Source: Trachythela sp. YZ-2020 | Lineage: Eukaryota > Cnidaria > Anthozoa > Malacalcyonacea > Clavulariidae | Reading direction: 5' to 3' | Assembly (NCBI GenBank): GCA_016169945.1 | Contig: JADLSH010000052.1 | Location: 62,001 to 126,000 of the forward strand | DNA: 64,000 nucleotides | In this document: positions 20,472 through 32,337 of the stretch, one piece after another | Position numbering within the stretch: the stretch's first letter is position 1 | Layout: each line of letters starts with the position of its first letter | The notes under the pieces: model-generated | Told to the model about the DNA's origin: nothing | The model's input: only the letters and a program-made list of their open reading frames with translations | Database searches by the model: none | Translations under genes and position numbers: made by a program

Positions 20472-22920
20472 AATTAGCATATAAGGAGCAGCGAACAAAG
20501 ATAACAAAACAAGAAAGACAGAGAATAAGGAACGAAATATTAGAGGAGGTGAGATGTAGAGTATCTGCTGATGGCAGGCATAAACAGATAGGAGTTAAAT
20601 GTAAGAGAGGCGCTCATTAATGCCGAGAGGATGAATGGTGGCAAGTTGGGAAATGAGACGCATTTCTTGGCTGTTGCGGCTATCATTATTACCAAAAATA
20701 AAAAAAATGAAATAAAAATCATTATTACCAGAAATAGGACACGGAGCTCGAATTTTCATATCTGAAACACTGTGATTGCCAGTGTTGAAATGTCTGGCAA
20801 CAGGTTGTTTAGCATCATTGTTTACGACAGCACGACGATGCTCACCAAACTTTATCCTTAAATATCTCCAATTTCACCAATATAAAGCATCCCACATTTA
20901 CTGCATGAAATACAGTAGATGAGATGAGAGGAGATGCACGTGAAATGTTGCTTAATGTTGTACTTAGATTTTGGTGCCGAAATGGTAGTGGAAGAATCTA
21001 TATACTTGCAGGTTTTATACAGCTTCACACAACAAGGAAACGTGCCATTAGGTGACGACGAGTCCTGTGATAGAGAGCTGTGGACTGGGGTTTCACGCAT
21101 ATTTTTACCATGTCGAAACGAGTCTAAGGAATTATTGGTGAAAATGGAAGATGTTTCAGGGTCGTTTTTCAAGATATGAAAATTCTTCCTAATGACATCC
21201 CTTGCTTTGAAATTGAAGGGATGGTAACCGAGAACTAGGGTATTTTATTCTTGGGAACATTAGACACAGCGTCTCTAAGGGTTTCAGATCGGGGAATATT
21301 GGAGACATTCGAAAAGGCAGTATCTAAGAGAGGGGCTGGATAACCGCGTTGGACAAAAATATTTCTCATTTCCTGACTTTTGGTATGGAAGTCCTCATCT
21401 TCACTGCAAATGCGGCGAAGGCGAAGGAACTGAGAGAAGGGAATAGACCTTTTAGTGTGGTTGGTGTGGGAAGAAGTAAAGAGAAGATAGCTATGGGAGT
21501 CAGTCGGCTTGTAGAACACAGAAGTAACCAGTCTACCATTGATAGATACAAGTATATCTAAGACCGATACACTGGTCTCCCTGATCTCCCACGTAAACTG
21601 GAGTGCTCAGTGGAAGTTATTAACAAAGTTAATACACTTCTCCAACTCTCCGCGGGAACATGCTGTGCCGAGACAGTCATCAATGTACCTACCAAGGTAA
21701 TCAGGTATGGGATCAGTGTATTGCTCGAAGATCTGCTTTTCCACCAAACCAACGAATAAATTGGCATAGTTGGGACCAATTTTGGTTCCTATGGCTACAT
21801 CACTTACTTGTTGGTAATGCTCCCCATCAAATGAAAAATTGTTGAGAGTGAGCACTAATTCAGCCAAACGGATCAGACAACAATTCCTGATTGGCGCGCT
21901 TATCTAAGAAGAATTTGAGTGCTCTCAAACCATCATGATGGGGAATGACAGTGTACAAGGATTTGACATCTATAGTGAAAATGAATTTATGAGTGTTATG
22001 AAATTGAATGTTATGAAAGATTTGGAGAGCATGTTTGGTGTCCTTGATATAGGATTGTAAGTCCTTAACCAAGGGCGCTATGACACGATCGAGGTAGCTA
22101 GAGATGAGCTTGGGGAACAACCGCACGCAGAGACAATGGGTCTACCTGGGTTGTCGGGCTTGTGCATTTGGGGTAAGAAGTACATGACGGATGTGCGAGG
22201 TGTGGTGGTTATGAGATGCTTGGCAGTTTCGGAAAGATCACAAGAGGCGATGAAATTCTTGATGGTGGTGGAAGTGGTGGTTTGATTGGTAGAAGCCAAA
22301 TCCTCGTCAATTTTGCTCTAAAAGGTCGTTTCACTCAATTGTCGACGAGATTCATTGCGATATAAGTCAGCTCTCCAAACAACCAAGGCACCACCCTTAT
22401 CAGCAGGTTTGATAACAATGTCTTCCAGAGCACGGAGTGATTTGAGAGCACTAAATTCAGCTTCAGTGAGGTTAGATGGCCTTTTGGGCCTAAATTTGGG
22501 GAGTTGTTCTATGTCATGTCGGCACTATCGAATGAATATCTCTATGGACCCATGTTGGTCTTCTGGAGAACAGGAAGATTTTCTTGGGTTGATGGCCTCA
22601 AAAATGTCCTTTTGATGGACGGAGGGGTTGTCGTGAAAGTGCGCCTTAAGGCGTAATCGTCTAAAAAAAGATTCGGTATCTGCTTTAACTGAAAAAAAGT
22701 CAAGGGACCCGGGGTTGGAAACAAATTTGAGACCTTTCGCGAGAACAGATCTCTCAGAGTCGGATAGGGTTAAATCAGGGGGAATCGTAACAACTAAATT
22801 GACATCGCTGGCTGAATTAGTGTGACTTGGTGCCGAAACGGGCCGGGTGCCTAACAAAGAGATAAATTTGGAATCTTTATTCGCCTTGAGAAACGAATAA
22901 AGTCTAGAGTTCAACAAACG
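20472..22920 (-). pseudogene. Penelope-like retroelement (RT + GIY-YIG), copy 1, broken
   Basis: Reading on the minus strand: an N-terminal region at 22525-22917, RT segments with FTIDVKSLYTVIPHHDG (about 21960), ELVLTLNNFSFDGEHY (21800), and the catalytic RYIDDCLG (about 21680). Then comes a linker, and near 20860-21170 a C-rich region with LIYCISCSKCGMLYIGE, the start of a GIY-YIG nuclease domain. This order is diagnostic for Penelope-like elements. At least four frame changes and stops disable it. It is inserted into the short-unit satellite. Confidence 0.8.
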
Positions 22921-22924
22921 AATA

Positions 22925-23566
22925 CATTGATTTTTTTTTAATTTATTTGCTTCGCCACAAAAATATATAATGATTGCACTACAATACTACATGGACATAT
23001 ACAAGCAATAGACTACACAAAGGCTGGGTAACCGCAACAGCAAAAAGCCAATTACTGCGGGCCCGCTAGCTAAAACATGTATAAAATATCAATAACAACA
23101 AGTTGGCGGCACAGTAAGGTTACGCGAGGTATTACATTTTGGACAAATAGTCTTAAAGGTTCTAGGATTTTCAGGGTCGTATGAAGTTTGTAAAGATCTA
23201 AGATAATAGTCAAACATGACGGATTTGAATAAACCTAAATTTTCCATGCTCAGTTCAAGATCTTCAGCTGAAGGGTTCCATATTCGTACTGCTCTTACAG
23301 TAAATGATCGCTGATAAGTAGATGTCTTACACCTAGGTTGAATGTATTTCGTAATGTTTTATTTACTGGTAGATCTAGTTTGTCTAGCAGGACGATGAAT
23401 ACATGGCAAGGCATGCTCATCAACTCTCACCAAGCCACGAACTACTTTAAAGAGAAAAATCATTGGATGATGTCATGTCTAAAAATAGAAGGACATGTAG
23501 AAGAAAACCTGCTTTTGACATGCGAAATATCTAAATCTAAATTGCGAATATGCGAAGACATCGACA
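22925..23566 (-). mobile_element. 3' end of a CR1-like LINE, 5'-truncated
   Basis: On the minus strand a frame ends with RCKTSTYQRSFTVRAVRIWN, then LFKSVMFDYYLRSL and a C-x2-C tail. This is the usual C-terminal part of LINE ORF2 (YxxSFxxRxxRLWNxLP..FK..L). A T-run at 22930-22940 corresponds to its A-rich 3' tail. It is wedged between two PLE pieces, so it probably inserted into a PLE. Confidence 0.55.
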
Positions 23567-23916
23567 GCACGACGATGCTCACCAAACCTTATCCTTAAAT
23601 ATCTACCAGTTTCACCAATATAGAGTATCCCATATTTACTGCTTAAAATAGAGTAGATGAGATGAGAGGAGGTGCACGTGAAATGGTGCTTAATGGTGTG
23701 CTTAGATTTTCGTGCCGAAATTATCGTGGAAGAATCTATATACTTACATCTGGTTTATTTTTATAACGTGATCGCTTTTGTATTCACTATAAAAGCACAT
23801 ATTTCCCCCCGACCCATTCTACTAACTTCCAGACGAAGGGCCTTCGCTCGAAACGTCGAAGTTTTCATTGTAATTTTCAGGTAGTTTTACACAACAGTCA
23901 ACCGCCGTATTCCCAA
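23567..23916 (-). mobile_element. PLE fragment: GIY-YIG piece and inverted arm
   Basis: Sequence from acagcacgacgatgctcacc onward repeats 20829-20960 and 34092-34220. It then runs into the PLE end sequence with ttccagacgaagggccttcg and tcgaaacgtcgaag. Satellite resumes right after. No complete gene. Confidence 0.6.
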
Positions 23917-24534
23917 GACTACCTTCGCCTACCTAAGCCTACATGTTGTAAGATTATCTTAGATTACCTTCGCCTACCTGCTGTAAGACTATCCTAGATT
24001 ACCTTGGCCTACCTAAGACTATATCCAAGCCTACTTTAGACTATGCACCTAAGACTGATTTAGACTACCTTAGCCTAACTTAGCTTACCTTAGACTTCCT
24101 TCGCTTACCCCAGGCTACCTGTTTTAAAACTATTTTAGATTACCTTAGACTACCTGTTGTAAGACTATCCTAGATAACCTTGGCCTACCTAAGACTATGC
24201 CTACTTTAGACTGTGTACCTAAGACTAACTTACAAGATTTTTTTTTTCTGCATCTCACACTTATACACAATATAATATTTCACTCGAAATATCCATCCAC
24301 CTAAACCTTCTAAGACTAACTTAGACTACCTTAGCCTAACCTAGCGTACCTAAGACTTCCTTCGACTACCTTAGGCTACCTGTTGAAGGACTATCTTAGA
24401 TAACCGTAGCCTACCTGTTGTAAGACGGTCTTAGAGTACCTTAGCCTACCTGTTGTAAGACGGTCTTAGATTACCTTGGCCTACCTAAGACTATACCTAA
24501 GCGTACTTTAGACTATGTACCTAAGACTTTGCCC
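23917..24534. repeat. Short-unit satellite, second block
   Basis: Same units as 19610-20471 (ctgttgtaagactatc, ttagcctacc). A tail from an inverted hairpin family (atatttcactcgaaatatcc) is inserted near 24240-24310; the full hairpin is at 34610-34727. Confidence 0.8.
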
Positions 24535-25206
24535 GCATCCGCAAAAGGGCCAAACTCAGTATTATCAAGGTATTGAGTTTTCGCGGTCTAACTTGCAGTA
24601 CTTTCAGCCAATGTTTAAAAGCATATATCACATCCGTTGTTCGTGTTCGAAATCACATATACTAACTATTAATTCTAAAATTTATATCGCCGCTTATATC
24701 CGAGCAAGGCGATCACCTCACTAACCTGAGAGACTGTTATTAAGGTAGCGCAAGGTAGTTGGTATCATTTCGTAGTTTCTTCAGCAAAATGGCTGCCACA
24801 ACTAGGAGCTACGAAATTTTGAGCGACAAGCAAAAGCGTATTGTAGGCAAATTTGTAAGAGAACAGGATGACCTCCACATTAAAAGAGATGAACATACGA
24901 TTCAGAAGGCCGCAGATGAAGCAAGAACGACATTTGAGAAAGTTAAGGTATAAATAATATAATTTTATCTTCGACGTTTTATTACTAGTGTAGTCAAGGT
25001 CTATTTTCAAATTCATGATACTGTCAAGTCGATTTACTTACGTCATCATAAATATTAGTGAGATTTTATAATGATTTGTTGAAGGTTTTAAAGTATAGCG
25101 CAAAGTATGGAGAACCCGGGAAAGTGACAATAGCTGGTGCATATTTGCATGTGCTCCGCTCTTGGGAAAATTTGCATATATTTAAGCACATGTAAAGTTT
25201 CATTCC
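24535..25206. repeat. Segmental duplication, copy A
   Basis: This block recurs at 34935-35144 plus 36410-36864 with few differences. It carries the candidate first exon at 24789-24947. The homology begins earlier, in the satellite and PLE piece (from about 23567), and ends near tgtaaagtttcattcc. Confidence 0.8.
24789..24947 (+). CDS. Candidate first exon of an unknown gene (copy A)
   Basis: ATG in good context (caaaATGG) opens 53 codons without a stop, ending AAG|gtataa in phase 0. The product starts MAATTRSYEILSDKQKRIVG and continues as a charged, probably helical segment (QKAADEARTTFEKVK). A second copy at 36473 carries a 43-bp deletion. No domain was recognised and no following exon was found. 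The CpG-poor upstream region is also duplicated. The conserved splice site and codon-like pattern favour a real exon, but it may belong to a transposon. Confidence 0.35.
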
Positions 25207-26430
25207 AGTCAACTCTAGCAAAGTGTATATTTGTTGTGTTATAGTGGACTCCTGTTAAGTGTATACTTAGTCTCCCACAAGCAAATTAGGCAGTCTCAAG
25301 TAGATTAAGTGTTATAAATAGGAAGTAGATTTGAGCATAATGCCATAAAGGAAATTGGGAGAGTTTTAAGCTAACTTTTTCACTAATTAATGTGATTGTG
25401 CTCAGGATAATTCAAAGGAAAGTATATGATACGAACTTCCATTAGAGTAGGCTATGCAATTTCTCTTAAACAAAGAGGTCCTGTATTTACCATGGTATGT
25501 ATTGTTTATGCACACTGTATACCTATTGCCTATAGGTTCTCCCCTGGTTTGCTACATTGGCTTGTCTTGTTAACATTGGTACGCCCTTTCCCCCTGGTCA
25601 AAGCAGTCAATTTGACTGATAGTGATACCCTCTTTTATGCTATACGAATAGGAGACAAAATATAAGAATGCTCAGAATGAATTTTCCTACCTTACATATT
25701 TATAGGCTTAAATGATTCTACATTCTTACAGATTAAGGTCTTTGTCAAGTATAGCATAGCAGTAGGTCGTTAAATTGTTAATCCCCGAGCTACGGTGCGA
25801 AACGCCGTGCGAGGGTGCTCATTCCGATCGGAGATTTGTGAACATAGCGGAGTGCAAAGTTGTCCGCCATTTTCTTTTGTCATGGACGTTGGACGGTTTT
25901 TTAAGTTATGCGCATGCGCGAGTTCAAGCCGACAAAAAAAGGGGGAACTAGCAACATAATGATTGGCTAACCTTTTTCAAAATTGTTCTCTGGAGTCGGG
26001 ACATATTAAGAGGAGATTTCTTACAAACTCGCGTATTGGGCGTTCAAACCCAATCGGATTGCCGGTATGCAGAAGTCGGAATGACAACATGGCGACCTCA
26101 TTCCATATCGTAAATTTTATCACCGCGAATTTTAGCGCAAATAACCACTCGATGATAATAAAATTTTGGTATAAAAATAATCTATTTGATCTTCAAGAAG
26201 GAAAAAGTTTTTATACAAGATAAAATTGAAAATAATCCAAGAATTACAAGCGATGCAATGTCGTACTAGACTTACGTTTGTTTTGATTGCAGTGTCACAG
26301 AACCATGGAAGGTATGGTTCTAATTGTGCTGATTTCTTATCTAGTTAGCTACCTGCTTCTGATCAGACTACATGATAATATATAATAATGCTGGGATATT
26401 TTACTTTCAGCAAACCATATTTTGAGGAAA
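24948..26430. other. No recognised gene
   Basis: Mostly AT-rich. Around 25785-25930 the sequence is CpG-rich and contains gcgcatgcgcg, resembling a promoter or short CpG island. A frame at 25426-25665 encodes hydrophobic residues but has no recognised homology. Confidence 0.35.
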
Positions 26431-27292
26431 ATTTGAGTGGTTGGTCCAAGATCAATTTTGCACATTCTTACAAACGATTTCAATATTTACTATTTCCATA
26501 AAAAAAGAGATTAAAAACAGCAATTTTGGCTGTATCTTTCAAACTAACTGGAAATGTTGTACTGCATTATATATAATACAACAGTATCAAAATCCAAACA
26601 CCAAATCGGGATGCAAATATATTATAGTTCTTGCCAAATTTTGCATTATTTGGACAGCATTAGTCCATTGCAAGAACTAGATTTCAGCGTTCTAAATTAT
26701 CCTAAAACTGCTTCTGATCAAACTGAAATGCCTTTTACAATAGACTCTGGTCTGATAGTTGGCAAATACAATTATTTGCTCAAAATTGGAGTGGTCGGTC
26801 CAAAGTCTATTTTTAACATTTTAAAAATCAATCAGAATTACAATATTCATAGTGTGTATTTAATCAACAGCCCAATATTTGTACCTGTTTTTGGAAAGTG
26901 AGATGTTGTGCTTCAAGTCATATAAACATATCCCTTAGTCCATTTTTCTCTATCAGTGCTGATTAAAAGCTGTTTGTGTTCAAACAGCTTTTGTTTATTC
27001 CAGAAATCCATATGTTTTTATTTAAGTACTATTTGGTTAAAATGGACTTTAGTGATCTGCTCCTTAACCTAAAGTATAAAAAAGTTGCAAATCAGCCCAG
27101 AACTGTTTCTGATCAAACTAATATATATTTAAGGATAGAGTCTGAGAATATAGGTTTGCAAAAAATACAATTTAATTCAAATTGGAGTGGTGGGTCCAAG
27201 GTCGTTTTTTAGCATTTTTAAAACCTACCAGTATTTCTGTCAATGTTTACAATGCACTGTTTACTGACAAAACCAACATTTATATATTATAT
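26430..27292. repeat. Diverged repeats with 'ggagtggtnggtccaag'
   Basis: The phrase tggagtggtcggtccaaa-like occurs at about 26434, 26790 and 27183, each followed by a tttttaacattttaaaaatc-like tail. A further copy lies at 30495, on the other side of the PLE at 27293-30460. So the PLE interrupts this repeat array. The frames at 26441-27212 fall within it. Confidence 0.55.
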
Positions 27293-27936
27293 ACTTTAAT
27301 TCAGCGTCGGCCACGGACATATAGAACAAATTGAGGGTTGCTTCGCGTGTGCCTAAAAGATATAAACAAAATCTCGACGTTTCGAGTTAAAGCCCTTCGT
27401 CAGGAGAAATTAGTAGACAGATAAACACATTACATCAGCTTTTATAGCAACGCTATAAAAGCTGTCACGTGAACAAAATATTAACCAATGAAAATAAAGT
27501 AGTCATAACAACCATAACAAAATAGAATTAATATGTAAAGATATAGACTGCGTGCAGGCTTCGGCCCGATTATAGGGTCGAAAACCTGCGCACAGGCGTT
27601 ACACTTATCAAAGCGCTATAAATGTCGTACAAGGGAAGGGAAGAGGGGATATAGAGGAAAGTATATAAGAATAAGAAGTATTTAAGAGAAAAGAATGAGC
27701 TAGATGAAGGAGAGGCGCTCATTGATACCATCAGGCTGAATGGTGCCAAGTTTAAAAATGAGACGCTTTTCTTGCTTCCGACGGGTATCATTGCCACCAA
27801 TAATGGGATGAATGGCGCATATTTTTATATCAGAAAAGGAGTGGTTGGCACTGTTGAAGTGTCTAGCAACCGGTTTGTGGTGCACATTGTTCTTAACATC
27901 GCGCAAGTGCTCAGCAAACCTATCGCCTAAACGTCT
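27293..27936. repeat. PLE inverted arm, left
   Basis: Reverse complement of about 29382-29999, with small indels. It includes the element end (actttaattcagcgtcggcc), a tcgacgtttcgag motif and the GIY-YIG C-terminal coding region. Confidence 0.85.
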
Positions 27937-28200
27937 TCCAGTCTCTCCGATGTAGAGCAAGCCATGAGATTTTGGAGCCGAAATACAGGTGGCGAGGTAT
28001 AAATGCTTACAAGTGTAGCACTTAGCACGACCACAGGAAACAGTGCTAGCTAGTGACACAGAGTCCTGTCGCAGTGAGCTGTGCACTAGGGTTTCCCGGA
28101 TGTTTTTACTGTGTCGAAAAGAGACTAGTGGGGTCTCGGAGAAAATGGAAGACCGTTGCAGGGTCATTTTTAAGTAGATTAAAATTCCGGCAAATGATGT
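27700..28200 (-). CDS. PLE GIY-YIG endonuclease domain, copy 2
   Basis: The frame carries CYTCKHLYLA (zinc-binding-like Cys pairs), GLLYIGETGRRLGDRFAEHL and HHKPVARHFNSANH. The YIGxTGRxLxxRxxEH and VARHFN motifs are those of the GIY-YIG domain found at the C-terminus of endonuclease-bearing Penelope elements. The domain is uninterrupted over about 155 residues, but the join to the RT frame (28209) is broken by a stop or frameshift near 28205. It overlaps the left inverted arm. Confidence 0.8.
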   Translation of the reverse strand, partial: TSFAGILIYLKMTLQRSSIFSETPLVSFRHSKNIRETLVHSSLRQDSVSLASTVSCGRAKCYTCKHLYLATCISAPKSHGLLYIGETGRRLGDRFAEHLRDVKNNVHHKPVARHFNSANHSFSDIKICAIHPIIGGNDTRRKQEKRLIFKLGTIQPDGINERLSFI

Positions 28201-28208
28201 CCCTTACT

Positions 28209-29380
28209 TTAAAATTGAATTAGAAATTGCAACTGATTAGAAATTGCAACCGAAGGTTCTCTTAAGGTGTCTGAACGGGGTATAAGGGAGGCCTTGTTAA
28301 GGGCAGTATCTAAAAGGTGGGAAGGATAACCACGATTCACAAAAAAGCTTCTCATTTCTGAACATTTGGCATCGAAGTCGAAGTAAGGGATAGCAGTTTT
28401 AGTGCGCTTAGGATGACAGGATGAGAAGAGAAGATAGCTGTGGGAGTCAGTAGGCTTGTAAAAGACAGATGTGCTCAGCTTATTACCATTGATAGAAATG
28501 AGAATGTCTAGGAATGATACACTGGTCTCACTGATCTCCCATGTGAACTGAAGTGCTGGATGGAAATCATTAACAAAGTTAATGAAGCAATTCAGATCAG
28601 CACGCGAGCATGATGCAGTGCCTAAGCAATCATCAATGAACCGGCGATAGAAGTCAGGTGAGGGACCAGTGTATTGTTCGAAGATTTGTTTTTCCACATA
28701 ACCAACAAACAAATTGGCATAGTTGGGTCCCATTTTGGTACACATGGCCACACCACTTATTTGTTGGTAATGCTCACCATCAAACGAGAAATTGTTCAAG
28801 GTGAGCACTAACTCTGCCAAACGTACCAAGGTGGTGGTAGATGGATCCTGAATTACCCTTTGCTCTAAAAAGTGTTTTAGTGCTTGAAGGCCGTCTTGAT
28901 GCGGGATGACAGTGTAAAGTGATTTGACATCCATGGTGAAAATGAATTTGTGTGGACCCTGAAAATTGATGCTGTCAAGAATTTTCAGGGCATGCTTGGT
29001 GTCCTTGATATAAGAAGGCAAGTTCTTAACCAAGGGCGCCATGATGTGATCGAGGTAGCTAGAGAGGAGTTCAGTGGGGGCAACCACAAGCTGACACGAT
29101 TGGTCTGCCCGGGTTGTCGGGTTTTTGAATTTTGGGTAGGAAATACATGACTGGTGTGCGTGGAGTGGTGACTAGGAGATTGCCCAGTCGTGATGAGATG
29201 GTTGATGGTGGAACGGATTATGGTGTTGTGTTTGGATGTCAAATCAGTATCAACCCTGCTATAAAACGAGGTGTCACCGAGTTGTCTGTGAGCCTCTTGA
29301 CCGTACAAGTCGGCCCTCCAGGCGACTACGGCACCCCCCTTGCCAGCAGGCTTGATCACAATGTCATTCCGGGTACGCAA
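28209..29380 (-). CDS. PLE reverse transcriptase, copy 2
   Basis: The frame 28209-29087 (292 codons) carries KFIFTMDVKSLYTVIPHQDG (motif A region), ELVLTLNNFSFDGEHYQQIS and GPNYANLFVGYVEKQIF (motif B), then FIDDCLG (catalytic motif C). A second frame at 28985-29380 holds the preceding RT segment (ITGQSPSHH and a KPAGKGGAVV block), offset by one frameshift near 29080. Copies genomic or RNA targets by TPRT as part of a Penelope-like element. It is nearly intact except for this shift. Confidence 0.8.
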
Positions 29381-29381
29381 A

Positions 29382-29999
29382 TACGTTTATGCGATAGGTT
29401 TGCTGAGCACTTGCGTGATGTTAAGAACAATGTGCACAACAAACCGGTTGCCAGGCACTTCAACAGTGCCAACCACCCCTTTTCTGATATGAAAATATGC
29501 GCCATTCATCCCATTATTGATGGCAATAAAAGCGTCTCATTTTTAAACTTGGCACCATTCAGCCTGATGGTATCAATGAGCGCCCCTCCTTCATCTAGCT
29601 CATTATTTTCTCTTAAATACTTCTTATATACTTTCATCTATATCCCCTCTTCCCTTCCCTTGTACGACATTTATAGCGCTTTGATAAGTGTAGCGCCTGT
29701 GCGCAGGTCTTCGACCCTATAATCGGGCCGAAGCCTGCACGCAGTCTATATCTTTACATATTAATTATATTTTGTTATGATTGTTATGACTACTTTATTT
29801 TCATTGGTTAATATTTTGTTCACGTGACAGCTTTTATAGCGTTGCTATAAAAGCTGATGAAATGTGTTTATCTGTCTACTAATTTCTCCTGACGAAGGGC
29901 TTTAGCTCGAAACGTCGAGATTTTGTTTATATCTTTTAGGCACACGCGAAGCAACCCTCAATTTGTTCTATATGTCCGTGGCCGACGCTGAATTAAAGT
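29382..29999 (+). repeat. PLE inverted arm, right, with GIY-YIG C-terminal coding piece
   Basis: Inverted copy of 27293-27936. On the plus strand it encodes DRFAEHLRDVKNNVHNKPVA, the same GIY-YIG segment as the left arm. It ends at gccgacgctgaattaaag, the mirror of the left end. Confidence 0.85.
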
Positions 30000-30470
30000 C
30001 TACGATATCCTTCACGAAGAACAGCGACAATGGTGAACCTCAAGAGCGTACGTCCAGAACTCCGGAAAGAAATGGTATGTTACATTTCACTATTTTTGCC
30101 GTCCATTGCCCAACCTGCTCTTCGTTTATTCGATCTAATCCTACTTAAGACTCGTTTCTGTAGTCATATCTCTTTCTTTAGCCGTTGCCTAAACTATGAT
30201 GTAGTTCCCAACGGTTTTAAATCGTCTTTTAATCTACATTCTTTCAATTCGACTTCTATGTCGAAGCACATGGCTTGAAGCGTCATGTCAGCTTGTATTA
30301 AACACAGCCGTCGTCTCATGCGTATTACCATTCAGGCCATGTCCCAGTACGTTCAAGATACTGATTCCAATATTATGAACGTCAAGTCCACTCTTTTCCA
30401 TGTTTGTCCCCCTGTTTTGTTATCTGGCATAACAAAACACATTCGCTCTTTGTCTGGGTATGTAGGTTTG
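30000..30470 (+). pseudogene. PLE 5' coding fragment
   Basis: Downstream of the right arm, frames read SRCLNYDVVPNGFKSSFNLH and KHSRRLMRITIQAMSQYVQD. This resembles the N-terminal region of PLE proteins, which is Arg-rich and helical. The minus-strand frame at 33256-33579 carries a related piece. It ends where the host repeat (gcaaaaaatataatttaatt) resumes at about 30468. Stops interrupt it. Confidence 0.45.
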
Positions 30471-30559
30471 CAAAAAATATAATTTAATTCAAATTGGAGT
30501 GGTAGGTTCAAGGTCGTTTTTAACATTTTAAAAATCGACCACAATTAAAATATTGAAAT

Positions 30560-32337
30560 TAAGGTCCTTAAGAGGGGATATGCATGTCACTCTAAACATA
30601 AGTACCGTAATGTCATAGCCTAAAGGTTGGCATAACGCCTGACATAAAGGCTGAAATAAAAGGGACCTTCTGGAATTTTGCAAAGCATCAGTTTCCACAA
30701 TTAGTTGAAACCAAGAAGGTGCAATTCAGCTAATGGATGAAAATAAGTGACAAGGCAAATTGTAGTGTGGATAACCCTCTGATGCACAAAACTCTTTCCT
30801 GAAGTCATGAGTAAAAGAGGGCTATATTAAGGCTATCCTATGTTTGGCTTGGAGTAGGACGTCAGCATGAAATTGCAGCTGTAAATAAATTGCACAACCG
30901 TCACATCTGAACTAATTTGTTTTGTTACACAGTCATTATAACCTATATTTTATGTACATGTTCAAAACACTTTCAAGTTTTTATTAAAATATATGCACTT
31001 CATTTGACTTTTTTCTTTTTTTTAGATCACTAGAGCATGGGATGAAATTGTACTGTCAACATGTCATTAGTACCGCCAGTGGCCCAGCTCCATCATCATA
31101 TATGGAAGACAGTCTCCTAGCACCATTGCCCACGAAAGTTGAATTTGGTTATATGATACTATTTATGTCCAGAATATCCAGTAAGGAGTGAGTGACCATT
31201 AATTGCAATTTTTAATTGTAACGTAAATGTGATATACTGATATTGTATATACCTTAGCCTGGACAGTTAGCCATTTCGTTTATTCCAACTGTTGCTGGTT
31301 GTGTAAAGATAGATTAGCACTAATCCTGGGTTAAAATTCAATCAATTTTTGTTTGTGTTTCTGCGTAAACTTGCAACATCTGCCAGTTACTAGTCGCTTG
31401 GCGAACTTTTATATAAATTACCTAGGTTTAAACTGATCACCTTTCAAACAACCCACTTGGTTTTATTTTTTGCCAAACTGGAAACTGCCTTACAGCCATT
31501 AAGACGCAATGTACGTGCCCTAACACGCCTTACTTTCCTATAATTTTACACTGGATGATGTTTCTTGTGCCCATGTATCTTGTTAACTCAGTGATCATTT
31601 CCAAAAATTTAGCTCATTCATATGCAAGAATTTTCCCTTGATAAGTGTAATGTTTGTCTGGCGATAAACAGAGTAAAATAACAACACAGTATTGCACACT
31701 AGGGCACATTGTGGCTTAATGGATTAAGAAAAAAGTTTTAAATGTACATTGCACTTTATTCACCACCTAAGGTGACCAACCTTGTTGCACCCTTGCCCGT
31801 TAACAAGTTGAATAAAGCATTTGTAATATTTGTTGCATTGGAATTAAATTTTCATGCCTCAATTTCCAGGTGCATAATGCAAACCTTTCTATAACGCTTT
31901 TGCCCCAAAACAATAAGATATGTAAAACGTAGTTGAAAGAAAATATTTTTGTACTAAGATATGTAAAATGTAGTTCAAAGAAAATATTTTTGTACTCACC
32001 TTTTATATTTTGTATATTATTTTTTGTTTTCTTTGATTTTGATTTTGTATTTTAAGTTTTAAGTCTAGTATTTATATCTACCTGAATTGCGGGCAAATAT
32101 GACTACCTAAATTTCAGGCTGTTATTGCCTGGTTACTACGTTTTGAGCAGTTTTTGCCAAAAAAAACGAGTTTGTAAAAAATCTCCTCTTAATACAGACA
32201 AATATTAATTCTCCAAACAGGACTTTCACTTACTAAAGTCAACAGGAAAATAAATCATTCAAAAAGACCGAGGAAGGACAAGACTTTCGAGTTTTAAAGC
32301 GTATTAATTAAATGGATAAGTGTCTATTTTGCGTACT
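30560..32337. other. No recognised gene
   Basis: AT-rich. A short tandem duplication (aagatatgtaaaacgtagtt.. and aagatatgtaaaatgtagtt..) lies at about 31915-31995. No long open frames. Confidence 0.4.

Noticed and set aside
19610..24534. CRISPR-like array in the short-unit satellite
   Set aside because: No constant repeat with unique spacers; units are contiguous and the genome is eukaryotic.
29132..29722. A 196-codon plus-strand gene
   Set aside because: Its first half is the antisense of the PLE RT and its second half is the inverted GIY-YIG arm followed by untranslated sequence.
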